This document shows, one piece after another, positions 44,387 through 52,531 of a stretch of 59,408 bases of DNA. The stretch comes from Nitrospira sp. (GTDB lineage: Bacteria > Nitrospirota > Nitrospiria > Nitrospirales > Nitrospiraceae): positions 1 through 59,408 of the forward strand of contig JAHBWT010000014.1 of the NCBI GenBank assembly GCA_019636815.1, given 5' to 3'. A program made the translations under genes and the position numbers. Positions within the stretch are counted from its first letter, which is position 1; each line of letters opens with the position of its first letter. A model generated the notes under the pieces. That model saw nothing but the letters and a program-made list of their open reading frames with translations, made no database searches and was not told the origin of the DNA.

Positions 44387-45802
44387 ATGATTAATTCTCC
44401 CATCATGAACAAGTCGATCTCTCAATTGTCCTGGCCTACCTATCTTATCGAAACGCTTCTTATCGGAACGCTGTTCATCTCAAGCCTTCCCGCATTTTCC
44501 CTTGGAGCAGAACCAAGCGAATACATTCTTTCCAACGGGATGAAGGTGCTGCTTGTTGAAGTCCCCAAGGCGCCGGTGGCCACGGTACAGGTGTGGTACA
44601 AGGTGGGTTCCCGAAACGAAGTAATGGGCCGGGCCGGACTCTCGCACATGCTCGAGCACATGATGTTCAAAGGCACGGTGAAATATCCGAAAGGTTCATT
44701 TTCCAGGATCATCCGGAAGAACGGCGGGATCGATAACGCATTTACCGGGCAAGACTTCACGGCCTATTTCGAAAATGTGGCTGCTGATCGTGTCCCGCTG
44801 GCTTTGGAACTGGAAGCCGACCGTATGCAAGGTCTGACTTTCGATAGCGCCGAATTCCAGACGGAACGCGAGGTCGTGAAAGAAGAACGCCGGCTACGTT
44901 CTGAAGACGATCCTCAAGGTGCACTGGTTGAAGCGCTGTTTGCGCAAGCGTACATGAGTCATCCCTACCATTGGCCCGTCATCGGTTGGTTCGCCGATCT
45001 CGATGCGATGACGCTCGAGGACTTACAGCGACACTACGACACGTTTTACTCCCCCAATAATGCGACGCTGGTCGTCGTGGGCGATATCAAAGCCGACCAG
45101 TTGCTTCCTACGATCAAACGGCTGTTTGAGCCGATACCGAGAGGGCCATCCCCCAAACAGTCTCTCCGGCCGGAACCGGAACAACGAGGCGAGCGTCGAT
45201 TTCTGTTGAAGCGCGAAGCCCAAGTGCCGTTTGTCATGATGGGGTTTCGCGTGCCCAACTATTCGAGTGAAGATTCGTACGCACTTGATGTCCTCGAGTC
45301 GATCCTTTCTCGAGGGAAAAGTTCCCGACTGTACCAAAGGCTGGTGTATGCGCAGAAGAATTCGTTGTCCGTCGGTGCCGAGTATAGCTTGATGCAGACA
45401 GATCCCGGCCTGTTCTACTTCTACTCCTTGGTGAATCCCAGCGCGAAGGTCGAGACAGTGGAGGTTGCCTTGCAGCATGAGATTACACGCCTTCACAACG
45501 AGCCGCCATCCGATGAGGAGCTCCAGCGGGCTAAGAACCAGATTGAGGCCTCGCGAACGTTCGAACAGGATTCGAATTTTCGCCGTGCCATGTTGCTGGG
45601 GCAAGCGGAAATGGTGGGGGCCGGCTGGCAACGAATTGATCAATTCGTCGAGCACATACGGGCCGTCACCGCAAAGGACATTCAGCGCGTCGCCAGACAA
45701 TATCTGACTGAGGACAATCGCACCCTTGGCATTTTAGTTCCTTTGCCGCCGAAGTCTCCCGAAGACTCAAGTCCCGCAGCAATGCACGAAGGAAAATCCT
45801 AA
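44387..45802 (+). CDS. M16 family zinc protease, catalytic-type subunit
   Basis: 471 residues; an inner ATG at 44405 may be the start. A signal peptide (~10-38) leads to the M16 domain. The inverted zinc motif HxxEH is intact: H87-M-L-E90-H91 in LSHMLEHMMFKGT, with the distal Glu in EREVVKEERRLRSEDDP. It lacks the R/Y substrate pair near the end that the partner has. Such pairs form a two-subunit peptidase in the periplasm, with one subunit supplying zinc and the other the substrate-binding R/Y. The next gene follows immediately. Confidence 0.9.
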   Translation: MINSPIMNKSISQLSWPTYLIETLLIGTLFISSLPAFSLGAEPSEYILSNGMKVLLVEVPKAPVATVQVWYKVGSRNEVMGRAGLSHMLEHMMFKGTVKYPKGSFSRIIRKNGGIDNAFTGQDFTAYFENVAADRVPLALELEADRMQGLTFDSAEFQTEREVVKEERRLRSEDDPQGALVEALFAQAYMSHPYHWPVIGWFADLDAMTLEDLQRHYDTFYSPNNATLVVVGDIKADQLLPTIKRLFEPIPRGPSPKQSLRPEPEQRGERRFLLKREAQVPFVMMGFRVPNYSSEDSYALDVLESILSRGKSSRLYQRLVYAQKNSLSVGAEYSLMQTDPGLFYFYSLVNPSAKVETVEVALQHEITRLHNEPPSDEELQRAKNQIEASRTFEQDSNFRRAMLLGQAEMVGAGWQRIDQFVEHIRAVTAKDIQRVARQYLTEDNRTLGILVPLPPKSPEDSSPAAMHEGKS

Positions 45803-45883
45803 GTGACCACGGGGTGTGAGTTACAAAATGCGAGGCACCGCTGTTTCAATGTGCCATCCGCTCGCCCTGTAGTAAGGACTGGC

Positions 45884-47206
45884 ATGTTTCAATGGCTGCT
45901 GTGCGCCAGCTTGCTGCTGGACCTGACGACGGCAGCGCTGGCAGCGGATATTTCCCCGGCGAGATTGACAACCCCCAATGGAATGACCGTTCTAGTACTG
46001 GAACAACATTTCTTACCCATCGTCGAAATCCACGCACTCGTCAAAGTCGGCTCGGCCCAAGACCCTCCCGAAAAGGCAGGCCTGTCAAACCTCGTGGCCA
46101 GTCTCCTGGACGAAGGCACCACAACCAGAACATCTAAACAGTTGGCTGAACAAATCGACTTTGTCGGTGGTTCGCTGGGAACCCATGCGGGCGAAGATTT
46201 CAGCACTGCCTCCGCGCGGGTTCTTCAGAAGGACATCGATCTTGGATTTATTCTCCTGGCTGATATTCTTCAGCACCCCATTTTCCCTAAACAGGAGTTC
46301 GAGCGAGTCCGTTCACAGATCCAAGGGGAATTATCCAGCGACAACGACGATCCTGGGCACGTCGCCATGAAAGCTTTTAACCAGCTGATCTTCCAGAATC
46401 ATCCCTATCGTTGGCCGGTGAACGGAACCGAGGAGACGCTCAAAAAGATTACCTTAGCGGATGTGCAGAACTTCTATGCCAAGGAGTATCTCCCTAACCA
46501 AGTCATTCTCACGATCGTCGGTGACGTGACAGTAGAACAGGCAACAGCATTGGTTCAGACTCATTTTGGATCATGGAAGAAAGGACCGGTACAACCTAGA
46601 CCGGTCAAGAAGCCGGCTGCTATCGATAAAAAAGTCGTACAGCTTATCGAGAAGGACCTTACACAATCAACTATTCTGGTAGGCCATCTCGGAATCAGCC
46701 GAACGAATCCTGACTTTTACGCCGTGACCGTTATGAACCATATCTTGGGTGCCGGAGGCTTTTCATCACGTTTGATGGATTCGATTCGGGACAAACAGGG
46801 GCTTGCCTACGGCATTACGAGTCATTATGACACCCGTGCGATGCCCGGTTCGTTTTGGATCAATCTCCAGACCCGCACCGAAACGACCAACCAGGCCATC
46901 GCGAACGTGTTGTCTGAAATGACCGCTATTCGCGAGGCCCCGGTCACCGACCAGGAATTGGCTGAAGCCAAATCCTTCCTGATGGGTAGCTTCCCTCTAC
47001 GGCTGGATTCCACGGCGAAAATGGCACAGGTCTTATCTCAAGTCGAATTTTATGGGCTTGGATTCAGCTACTTCAGTCAGTACACGAAATGGATCGAACG
47101 GGTGACGAAAGAAGATGTGCAGCGCGTTGCAAGACAGTACCTCGATCCACAGCATTACGCGCTTGTTGTGGTCGGCAATATCGTAAAGGCGAAAGTTCGC
47201 CATTAG
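45884..47206 (+). CDS. M16 family protease-like, non-catalytic partner
   Basis: 440 residues from ATG 45884, which has AAGGACTGGC upstream and starts directly with a signal peptide (MFQWLLCASLLLDLTTAALA). A GTG at 45803 adjoins the previous stop but adds 27 residues that mask the signal. The zinc motif is lost: where HxxEH is expected the text reads LSNLVASLLDEGT. It keeps the substrate-side R/Y set (GFSSRLMDSIRDKQGLAYGITS). It should pair with the upstream subunit. Its 3' end faces the atp genes across a hairpin. Confidence 0.88.
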   Translation: MFQWLLCASLLLDLTTAALAADISPARLTTPNGMTVLVLEQHFLPIVEIHALVKVGSAQDPPEKAGLSNLVASLLDEGTTTRTSKQLAEQIDFVGGSLGTHAGEDFSTASARVLQKDIDLGFILLADILQHPIFPKQEFERVRSQIQGELSSDNDDPGHVAMKAFNQLIFQNHPYRWPVNGTEETLKKITLADVQNFYAKEYLPNQVILTIVGDVTVEQATALVQTHFGSWKKGPVQPRPVKKPAAIDKKVVQLIEKDLTQSTILVGHLGISRTNPDFYAVTVMNHILGAGGFSSRLMDSIRDKQGLAYGITSHYDTRAMPGSFWINLQTRTETTNQAIANVLSEMTAIREAPVTDQELAEAKSFLMGSFPLRLDSTAKMAQVLSQVEFYGLGFSYFSQYTKWIERVTKEDVQRVARQYLDPQHYALVVVGNIVKAKVRH

Positions 47207-47298
47207 GAATGGCTGATGGGACTGGGAGCGGCCGAGCAGGGAATGGTAAGGAAGTTGGGGTTTATATTCGTGCCGGTCGACTTGGAAGGGTATCGACC

Positions 47299-47328
47299 TG
47301 GTGGAGTCACCCTGTGATGACTCCACCA
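47299..47328. terminator. Bidirectional hairpin between M16 genes and atpF
   Basis: TGGTGGAGTCA at 47299-47309 pairs with TGACTCCACCA at 47318-47328 across an 8-base loop (11 bp, perfect). It lies between the two convergent stop codons (47206 and 47336). No U-tract follows on either side, but the location argues for a shared terminator. Confidence 0.6.
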
Positions 47329-47335
47329 TGATGCA

Positions 47336-47842
47336 CTACCGTTGGTAGGACTTTGAAAGCGCTTCCAGTGCTTCGTCTGCAAACTTTCGCTGATCAGCTT
47401 CCGTCAAACTCCTCTGTACGACTTTCTCCGCTACCATGAGTGCCAATTCTGTTGTCTGGGACCGGATGTCTTGTACGGCCTTGCGGCGTTCTTGCTCGAT
47501 CTCACGCGTCGCATCGCCCTTGATTCGCTCGGCCTCTGCGGTCAATCGCTGCTCGTTTTCATCGAGAAGCCTTTGGGCGCGTTCTTTTGCAGCCGCAAGA
47601 ATGGCTTCCGCTTCTTTGCCTGCCGCGCTGAGCTTGGCTTCGTATTCCTTTAATCGGCGTTCAGCATCCGATCGATGATGCTCGGCCTGCTCTAGGCTGT
47701 CCTTGATTTTCTTTTCTCGCTCTTCGAGCACGCTCAGGATACCGGGGAACGCATACTTATAGAGGATAAACAACAGAATCCCAAAGGACACGATCTCCCA
47801 AAAGATGAGAGAGGAAAAAAAATGTGATTCAAACTGCGGCAT
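47336..47842 (-). CDS. atpF: ATP synthase F0 subunit b
   Basis: 168 residues. One N-terminal membrane helix (SSLIFWEIVSFGILLFILYKYAF), then a long charged coiled coil (EKKIKDSLEQAEHHRSDAERRLKEYEAKLSAAGKEAEAILAAA) and the ERIKGDATREIEQERRKAVQDIRSQ tail of the b stalk. It forms the peripheral stalk holding F1. It is the last gene of an F0-only operon. Confidence 0.96.
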   Translation of the reverse strand: MPQFESHFFSSLIFWEIVSFGILLFILYKYAFPGILSVLEEREKKIKDSLEQAEHHRSDAERRLKEYEAKLSAAGKEAEAILAAAKERAQRLLDENEQRLTAEAERIKGDATREIEQERRKAVQDIRSQTTELALMVAEKVVQRSLTEADQRKFADEALEALSKSYQR

Positions 47843-47922
47843 GTCAACTCCCTAGAAGATAGAAGGGTAACAGGGTAGGCCTAGTGGGAACACCCTGTTG
47901 CCCCGCTGCTATTCCCCTTCCC

Positions 47923-48156
47923 TTACCCCTTCCGAAAGCCCATGATGATGAAGGCAATGACCAAGCCGTAGAGCGCAATGGCTTCCACCAACGCAAACCC
48001 GATCCACATGTACTTCGTGACTCGAGCTTCAGCCTCAGGCTGGCGTGCGACTACTTCAATCATCTTTCCGAAGATGAACCCGATCCCGACGCCGGCTCCG
48101 GCAAACCCTGCCGCAGCACATCCCATCCCGATCAACCCTGCTGCTGCTGAATCCAT
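47923..48156 (-). CDS. atpE: ATP synthase F0 subunit c
   Basis: 77 residues, a helical hairpin: AAGLIGMGCAAAGFAGAGVGIGFIFG and YMWIGFALVEAIALYGLVIAFII, joined by the polar RQPEA loop. The ion-binding Glu is in ALVEAIALY. There is no Q/S ligand set typical of Na-type rings, so it looks proton-driven. It forms the rotor ring. GGAGGAG precedes the ATG. Confidence 0.96.
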   Translation of the reverse strand: MDSAAAGLIGMGCAAAGFAGAGVGIGFIFGKMIEVVARQPEAEARVTKYMWIGFALVEAIALYGLVIAFIIMGFRKG

Positions 48157-48192
48157 TATGTCTTACTCCTCCCTTGTCTAAACTCGCATGCG

Positions 48193-48942
48193 CTAATGCG
48201 CGTGCTCGTCATGGCCGTGCAAATGAAATGCGTCCCCCAGATAGACACACGTCAAGATGCTGAAAATATAGGCTTGAATGAATGCGATACCGAATTCTAA
48301 TCCGTATATCGCTACCGTGAACGCAAAAGGCAACCATCCGATCAACAATCCACCGCCTATCGTGAGGCTGAACAGAACGGCGAGCATCACATGGCCGGCC
48401 GTCATATTGGCAAATAACCGAACAGCCAGCGAAACAGGACGTGCCACTTGGCTAATGATCTCGATCGGAATCATCAAAGGCACGAGCCATCCCGGCGTAC
48501 CCGGCGGAACAAGAATGCCCAGAAACTTCGCCCCATGCAACATAAACCCAAGGACTACGCTGATCCCGTAGACCACAAAGGAAAACACAGCCGTCACGAT
48601 AATTTGGCTCGTCACGGTGTAACTACCAGGAATTAAGCCAATGAGGTTACTGAACAGAATAAAAAGGAATAGGGTGGCGATGAGGGGAAAGAAGCGCATC
48701 CCCTCCTTCCCCATCGTATCCAGGATCATGCTGCGAATGAAATCCACCATCATCTCCGCCAAGCTCTGTAGCTTCCCGGGCACCAGCTTGCGCGACGACC
48801 CTGCCATGATCATCAGGACCGCCGCTACGGTGACGACAACCCACATAAAAATCACGGCCTTATTGATGGAAATATCTAATCCGCCGATGGAAATCGGAAT
48901 CCAATTTTCTAGTTCGAATTGATGAAGCGGGCTCTCTTCCAC
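48193..48942 (-). CDS. atpB: ATP synthase F0 subunit a
   Basis: 249 residues, five to six membrane helices. The essential Arg is in RPVSLAVRLFANMTAGHVML and the last helices read FTVAIYGLEFGIAFIQAYIFSILTCVYL. GTG 48942 is the start, with AGGAGTATC directly upstream. It forms the proton half-channels with the c ring. The C-terminus is His-rich (HLHGHDEHAH). Confidence 0.95.
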   Translation of the reverse strand: MEESPLHQFELENWIPISIGGLDISINKAVIFMWVVVTVAAVLMIMAGSSRKLVPGKLQSLAEMMVDFIRSMILDTMGKEGMRFFPLIATLFLFILFSNLIGLIPGSYTVTSQIIVTAVFSFVVYGISVVLGFMLHGAKFLGILVPPGTPGWLVPLMIPIEIISQVARPVSLAVRLFANMTAGHVMLAVLFSLTIGGGLLIGWLPFAFTVAIYGLEFGIAFIQAYIFSILTCVYLGDAFHLHGHDEHAH

Positions 48943-48970
48943 GATACTCCTGTGTTATCTCTGTCGACAG

Positions 48971-49192
48971 TTATGTATTCGTCCACCGTTGGACCGACCG
49001 ATACGCATTCCTCATACCTGCTACGAGGCCTAATACCAGGCCACCGATCATTCCCCACGGAGTTGAATCAAACAGATATGCATCGCAGACCCACCCCAAC
49101 CCTCCCCCGACAATCAGCGCAGCGAGCAGATCGGTTGCTATCCGAACCGCTTGACCGAGCCCCGCGTATAAGGGATCTTGTGAGGGGGCCAT
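48971..49192 (-). CDS. atpZ: AtpZ/AtpI-type F0 accessory membrane protein
   Basis: 73 residues from ATG 49192; a GTG at 49228 would add 12. Two membrane helices: AVRIATDLLAALIVGGGLGWVCDAYLF and MIGGLVLGLVAGMRNAYRS, the AtpZ/AtpI hairpin with conserved G-x-G. It precedes atpB, as these assembly or Mg-transport factors do. The name atpZ rather than atpI is by length only. Confidence 0.72.
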   Translation of the reverse strand: MAPSQDPLYAGLGQAVRIATDLLAALIVGGGLGWVCDAYLFDSTPWGMIGGLVLGLVAGMRNAYRSVQRWTNT

Positions 49193-49250
49193 CTGAGACC
49201 CATGGGTGGCGAGAGCACGTGCGCACAACCCTGCCCTTGATGGGTTCGCA

Positions 49251-49280
49251 ATTTAAGCAAAACTCTGCTTTGAATGTCAA
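49251..49280 (-). promoter_or_regulatory. Promoter of the atpZ-B-E-F operon
   Basis: Minus strand: perfect -35 TTGACA at 49280-49275, an 18-bp spacer and -10 TTAAAT at 49256-49251. It lies about 60 bp before the atpZ ATG. The divergent pabB gene starts at 49357, so the space between is shared. Confidence 0.6.
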
Positions 49281-49356
49281 GCCGTTAGGGCCTACCCCCA
49301 CTGGAAATCCCTGCGGTATAGTGGGTTCGCGCTTTTTACGGAAGAAGTGACCGTCC

Positions 49357-50832
49357 ATGCGGCTAACCGTCTCCTCGTCGTTTTTATTCTTGCATGGGCC
49401 CCCTTCGCCTCTCATCATGGCAGGCTTCTGCCCTTCTGCGAATCCCTTCGAGTTGTATTCGAGAATCGCCTCGGCTCGATCCCCTTCCTTTCTCTTGGAA
49501 AGCGGCAGCGGTGACGGAACCATGGGACGATATTCGTACTTTGGCAGCGATCCCTATCAAACATTGACTGGAACAGCCGATCAGTTCGTCCAACGCTGGA
49601 CGCTGGGTCACACAGAATCGGGACTCGGTCCTTATCAACGGTTGATGCATCTGGTGAGCAGCCAGCGGATCGATCGTCCTCTCGGAAGCCCGCCATTTTT
49701 TGGCGGGGCTGTCGGGTATTTCAGCTATGACCTCACCCGACAATTCGAAAGACTCCCATCGCTGGCCCTTCATGACACGATTTGTCCGGATCTGGAATTC
49801 GCGTTTTTTGACGTCGTGGGAACCGTCGATCATGAGCTGGGTGATCTTGTGCTGATGTTCTGCCCTCCACTCGAACGATTCTTGGGCGAGCCTCGGGACA
49901 AACTGTTTCGCGAGGGAACGGATCGTCTTGCCGCCTTCGAGGCTCAGTTAACCAGGTCTGTCGCGGCTGAAGCTCGATCTGAAGAGCTGGGACGTCTCAC
50001 CTTCACACCGGAACAATCCCGACCGACGTATATGCAAAGCGTCCGGCGTTGCCAGGAGTACATCGCATCAGGCGACATCTACCAAGCCAACCTCTCACAC
50101 CGTTTTGCGGTGAGCTGTGATGCACTGACCCAGGAATCACTTCAAACCGACTTAGCAGTCTATCGTCGCCTGCGGACGCTGAATCCTTCCCCTTTCTCGG
50201 GGTTACTGCGGTTCGATACAATTCGCCTCATCAGCTCATCGCCCGAACGGCTTGTTCGCCTCGATGGCCGTCGAGCTGACACCAGACCGATCGCCGGAAC
50301 CAGACCACGCGGGAAAACGGTGACGGCCGATCAGCAGCTGGTTACGGAACTGCGCGCGAATACAAAAGAGCAAGCCGAACACATCATGTTGGTAGACCTC
50401 GAGCGCAATGACCTCGGCCGTGTCTGCCGGTATGGCAGCGTTCGCGTGGAAGAGCTCATGACGTTGGAACAATATTCGCACGTCAACCACTTGGTCTCCC
50501 AGATATCAGGCACCCTACGGCCCCATGTAACCGGTTTCGACCTACTGAAAGCCATGTTCCCAGGGGGAACGATTACCGGCGTCCCCAAAATTCGCTGCAT
50601 GGAAATCATCGAGGAATTAGAACCGGTCCGACGCGGTCCGTACACCGGATCGATGGGATACCTCAGCTGGAGCGGGGACATGGATTTCAATATTTTGATC
50701 CGGACGCTCGTGATGATGAACGGCGTGGCCTCTCTTCAGGTCGGAGCAGGGGTTGTGGCCGATTCAGACCCGGCACGCGAATACGAAGAAACCATCCATA
50801 AAGCCCAGGCCTTTTTCAGCGCATTTTCATAA
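49357..50832 (+). CDS. pabB: Aminodeoxychorismate synthase component I (PabB-type)
   Basis: 491 residues. The chorismate-binding domain fills the C-terminal half: YIASGDIYQANLSHRF, SSSPERLVRLDG, PIAGTRPRGK, EHIMLVDLERNDLGRV, and MFPGGTITGVPKIRCMEII, with GVVADSDPAREYEET at the end. The adjacent class IV aminotransferase gene (pabC-like) 7 bp later favours PabB over TrpE. The active-site PIxGT reads PIAGT; the Lys of E. coli PabB (PIKGT) is absent, so a TrpE-like chemistry or a different lyase mode is possible. It makes 4-amino-4-deoxychorismate with PabA, not seen here. Confidence 0.9.
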   Translation: MRLTVSSSFLFLHGPPSPLIMAGFCPSANPFELYSRIASARSPSFLLESGSGDGTMGRYSYFGSDPYQTLTGTADQFVQRWTLGHTESGLGPYQRLMHLVSSQRIDRPLGSPPFFGGAVGYFSYDLTRQFERLPSLALHDTICPDLEFAFFDVVGTVDHELGDLVLMFCPPLERFLGEPRDKLFREGTDRLAAFEAQLTRSVAAEARSEELGRLTFTPEQSRPTYMQSVRRCQEYIASGDIYQANLSHRFAVSCDALTQESLQTDLAVYRRLRTLNPSPFSGLLRFDTIRLISSSPERLVRLDGRRADTRPIAGTRPRGKTVTADQQLVTELRANTKEQAEHIMLVDLERNDLGRVCRYGSVRVEELMTLEQYSHVNHLVSQISGTLRPHVTGFDLLKAMFPGGTITGVPKIRCMEIIEELEPVRRGPYTGSMGYLSWSGDMDFNILIRTLVMMNGVASLQVGAGVVADSDPAREYEETIHKAQAFFSAFS

Positions 50833-50839
50833 CACCAAG

Positions 50840-51727
50840 ATGTGGATCTACCTGAATAACCGGTTTGTACAAGAACAAGATGCGGTGATCTCCGTCTTCG
50901 ATCATGGCTTTCTGTATGGAGACGGAGTGTATGAAACGATCCGTTCCTACGGCCCCCGCCTCTTCATGCGTGATCAACACCTGTTACGGTTATTCCGCTC
51001 CGCCGAAGCCATCGGATTGACGATCCCAATTCCCTTGAAGGAGTGGGCCGGCATTCTCCATGAAGCCTTGGCTCGCAACGAGGTTGGGACCGATCAGCAA
51101 GATGCCTACCTCCGCATTACGGTTTCGCGGGGAGCAGGGGACATCGGTCTGAATCCGGCGCTGTGCCCCTCGCCGACCGTTGTCGTGATGGTCAAACCGC
51201 TTGTGCCTCCGCCCTCTGATCTCTATGAGAACGGCGCCAATATCATCGTCGCCTCGACCAGACGGAACCTGCCAAGCGCATTGTCGCCGCAGATAAAGGC
51301 CATTACTTTTTTGAACAACATCCTGGCCAAACGCGAGGCCATTGCCGCAGGCGCATTCGAGAGTGTCCTGCTCAATTGGGAACACCACCTGACCGAGTGC
51401 ACGATCAGCAACTTATTCTTCGTAACGGACGGAAACCTACGAACCCCCGCCCTCGAATGCGGCTTGCTTGACGGCATCACCAGAGGAATCGTGATTCGGC
51501 TGGCTGAGGAGCTCCACATCCGAGTAAACGAGGGACACTTTACCGTCGACCAGTTGTATCAAGCGGACGAATGTTTTCTCACGAACACCAGCATGGAAAT
51601 CATGCCCGTGTCCATGGTCGACACGAAGAGAATCGCGAGAGGAAAACCAGGTCCAGTGACATTGAAACTAAAAGCGCGATTTATGGAGGCGCGAGAGCGA
51701 TTTTGCGAAACGACCGGCTTGCCATAA
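50840..51727 (+). CDS. Class IV PLP aminotransferase / aminodeoxychorismate lyase-like
   Basis: 295 residues from ATG 50840, 7 bp after pabB; an upstream frame start at 50753 lies inside pabB and is rejected. It begins MWIYLNNRFVQEQDAVISVFDHGFLYGDGVYETIRSY. The PLP Lys is in ALSPQIKAITFLNNILAKREA, and LTECTISNLFFV, GLLDGITRGIVIRLA and ECFLTNTSMEIMPV follow. Next to pabB this is most likely PabC (aminodeoxychorismate lyase), but the text is close to branched-chain aminotransferases (IlvE/DatA group), so no symbol is fixed. Confidence 0.86.
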   Translation: MWIYLNNRFVQEQDAVISVFDHGFLYGDGVYETIRSYGPRLFMRDQHLLRLFRSAEAIGLTIPIPLKEWAGILHEALARNEVGTDQQDAYLRITVSRGAGDIGLNPALCPSPTVVVMVKPLVPPPSDLYENGANIIVASTRRNLPSALSPQIKAITFLNNILAKREAIAAGAFESVLLNWEHHLTECTISNLFFVTDGNLRTPALECGLLDGITRGIVIRLAEELHIRVNEGHFTVDQLYQADECFLTNTSMEIMPVSMVDTKRIARGKPGPVTLKLKARFMEARERFCETTGLP

Positions 51728-51795
51728 GCCGTCGATCTTCCTTTGTCCCCTTCACACCATCCGGTTTTTTGCAAAGGCATTAAGACCGGCTTTCC

Positions 51796-51823
51796 TTGAC
51801 AGCCTGTTCCAGGCTGCTATCGT
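51796..51823 (+). promoter_or_regulatory. Promoter with internal palindrome, immediately before transglycosylase gene
   Basis: -35 TTGACA (51796-51801), 16-bp spacer and -10 TATCGT (51818-51823). Its spacer contains the palindrome AGCCTG-TTC-CAGGCT (51801-51815). The ATG at 51830 is 6 bp past the -10, so the transcript would be leaderless if this -10 is used. There is no ribosome site before the ATG. Confidence 0.45.
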
Positions 51824-51829
51824 TTGACC

Positions 51830-52531
51830 ATGCTGAAACACGGATACCTCCCCCGCTCCTCTCGGATGAGATGGACCCGCATGGTAGTCCCCATGGTGTT
51901 CGGCTCTGTCTTGATGAGTGTCGTCCCAGGTTCTCACGCAGAAATCTATCAATACGTCGATTCCAAGGGGACGATATCATTAACAAACGTCCCATCTGAC
52001 GCTCGGTACCGACGGGTTGACCTTCACCCCAACCGTCTGCGCCCGGTCATGTCGGAACAAGAGTTAGAACCGATGATCAGCCGATTTTCGCAGGAGCACC
52101 GACTTCACCCCGCTCTTATCCGCGCCGTCATCAAAGCCGAATCGGACTTTAATCCGCGCGCGGTATCTCGAGCTGGAGCTGTCGGATTGATGCAGTTGAT
52201 GCCGCAGACGGCAGTCCGACTGGATGTGCGAGACCTCTATAACCCCGAAGATAATATCGGAGGAGGAACTAAGTATTTACGGCAACTACTCGATCGATTT
52301 CAAGGAAATCTTCCCCTGGCTCTTGCCGCCTATAACGCCGGAGAGCGTGTGGTCGATCGCTACCAGACCCTTCCACCGATCAACGAAACTCGCCAATATG
52401 TACGCAAGGTCTTACGATACTATCGAACGTTTCTTGCGAACGACCTCGCCTCGGCTGGTCACGTTATCCCGTCTTCGGAGGACGTAGCAAGGCGACCTTC
52501 CCCCCCTTCCTCGATCCCCCCCGGTCGGTAA
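51830..52531 (+). CDS. Exported lytic transglycosylase (DUF4124 + SLT domain)
   Basis: 233 residues from ATG 51830. A signal peptide ends near residue 37 (VPMVFGSVLMSVVPGSHA), then a DUF4124-like strand pair (IYQYVDSKGTISLTNVPSD) and an SLT domain. Its catalytic Glu is in IRAVIKAESDFNPRAVSRAGAVGLMQLMP, with NIGGGTKYLRQLLDRFQGNLPLALAAYNAG after it. It cleaves peptidoglycan glycan strands. Its last 68 bp overlap the 3' end of convergent nadB. Confidence 0.92.
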   Translation: MLKHGYLPRSSRMRWTRMVVPMVFGSVLMSVVPGSHAEIYQYVDSKGTISLTNVPSDARYRRVDLHPNRLRPVMSEQELEPMISRFSQEHRLHPALIRAVIKAESDFNPRAVSRAGAVGLMQLMPQTAVRLDVRDLYNPEDNIGGGTKYLRQLLDRFQGNLPLALAAYNAGERVVDRYQTLPPINETRQYVRKVLRYYRTFLANDLASAGHVIPSSEDVARRPSPPSSIPPGR

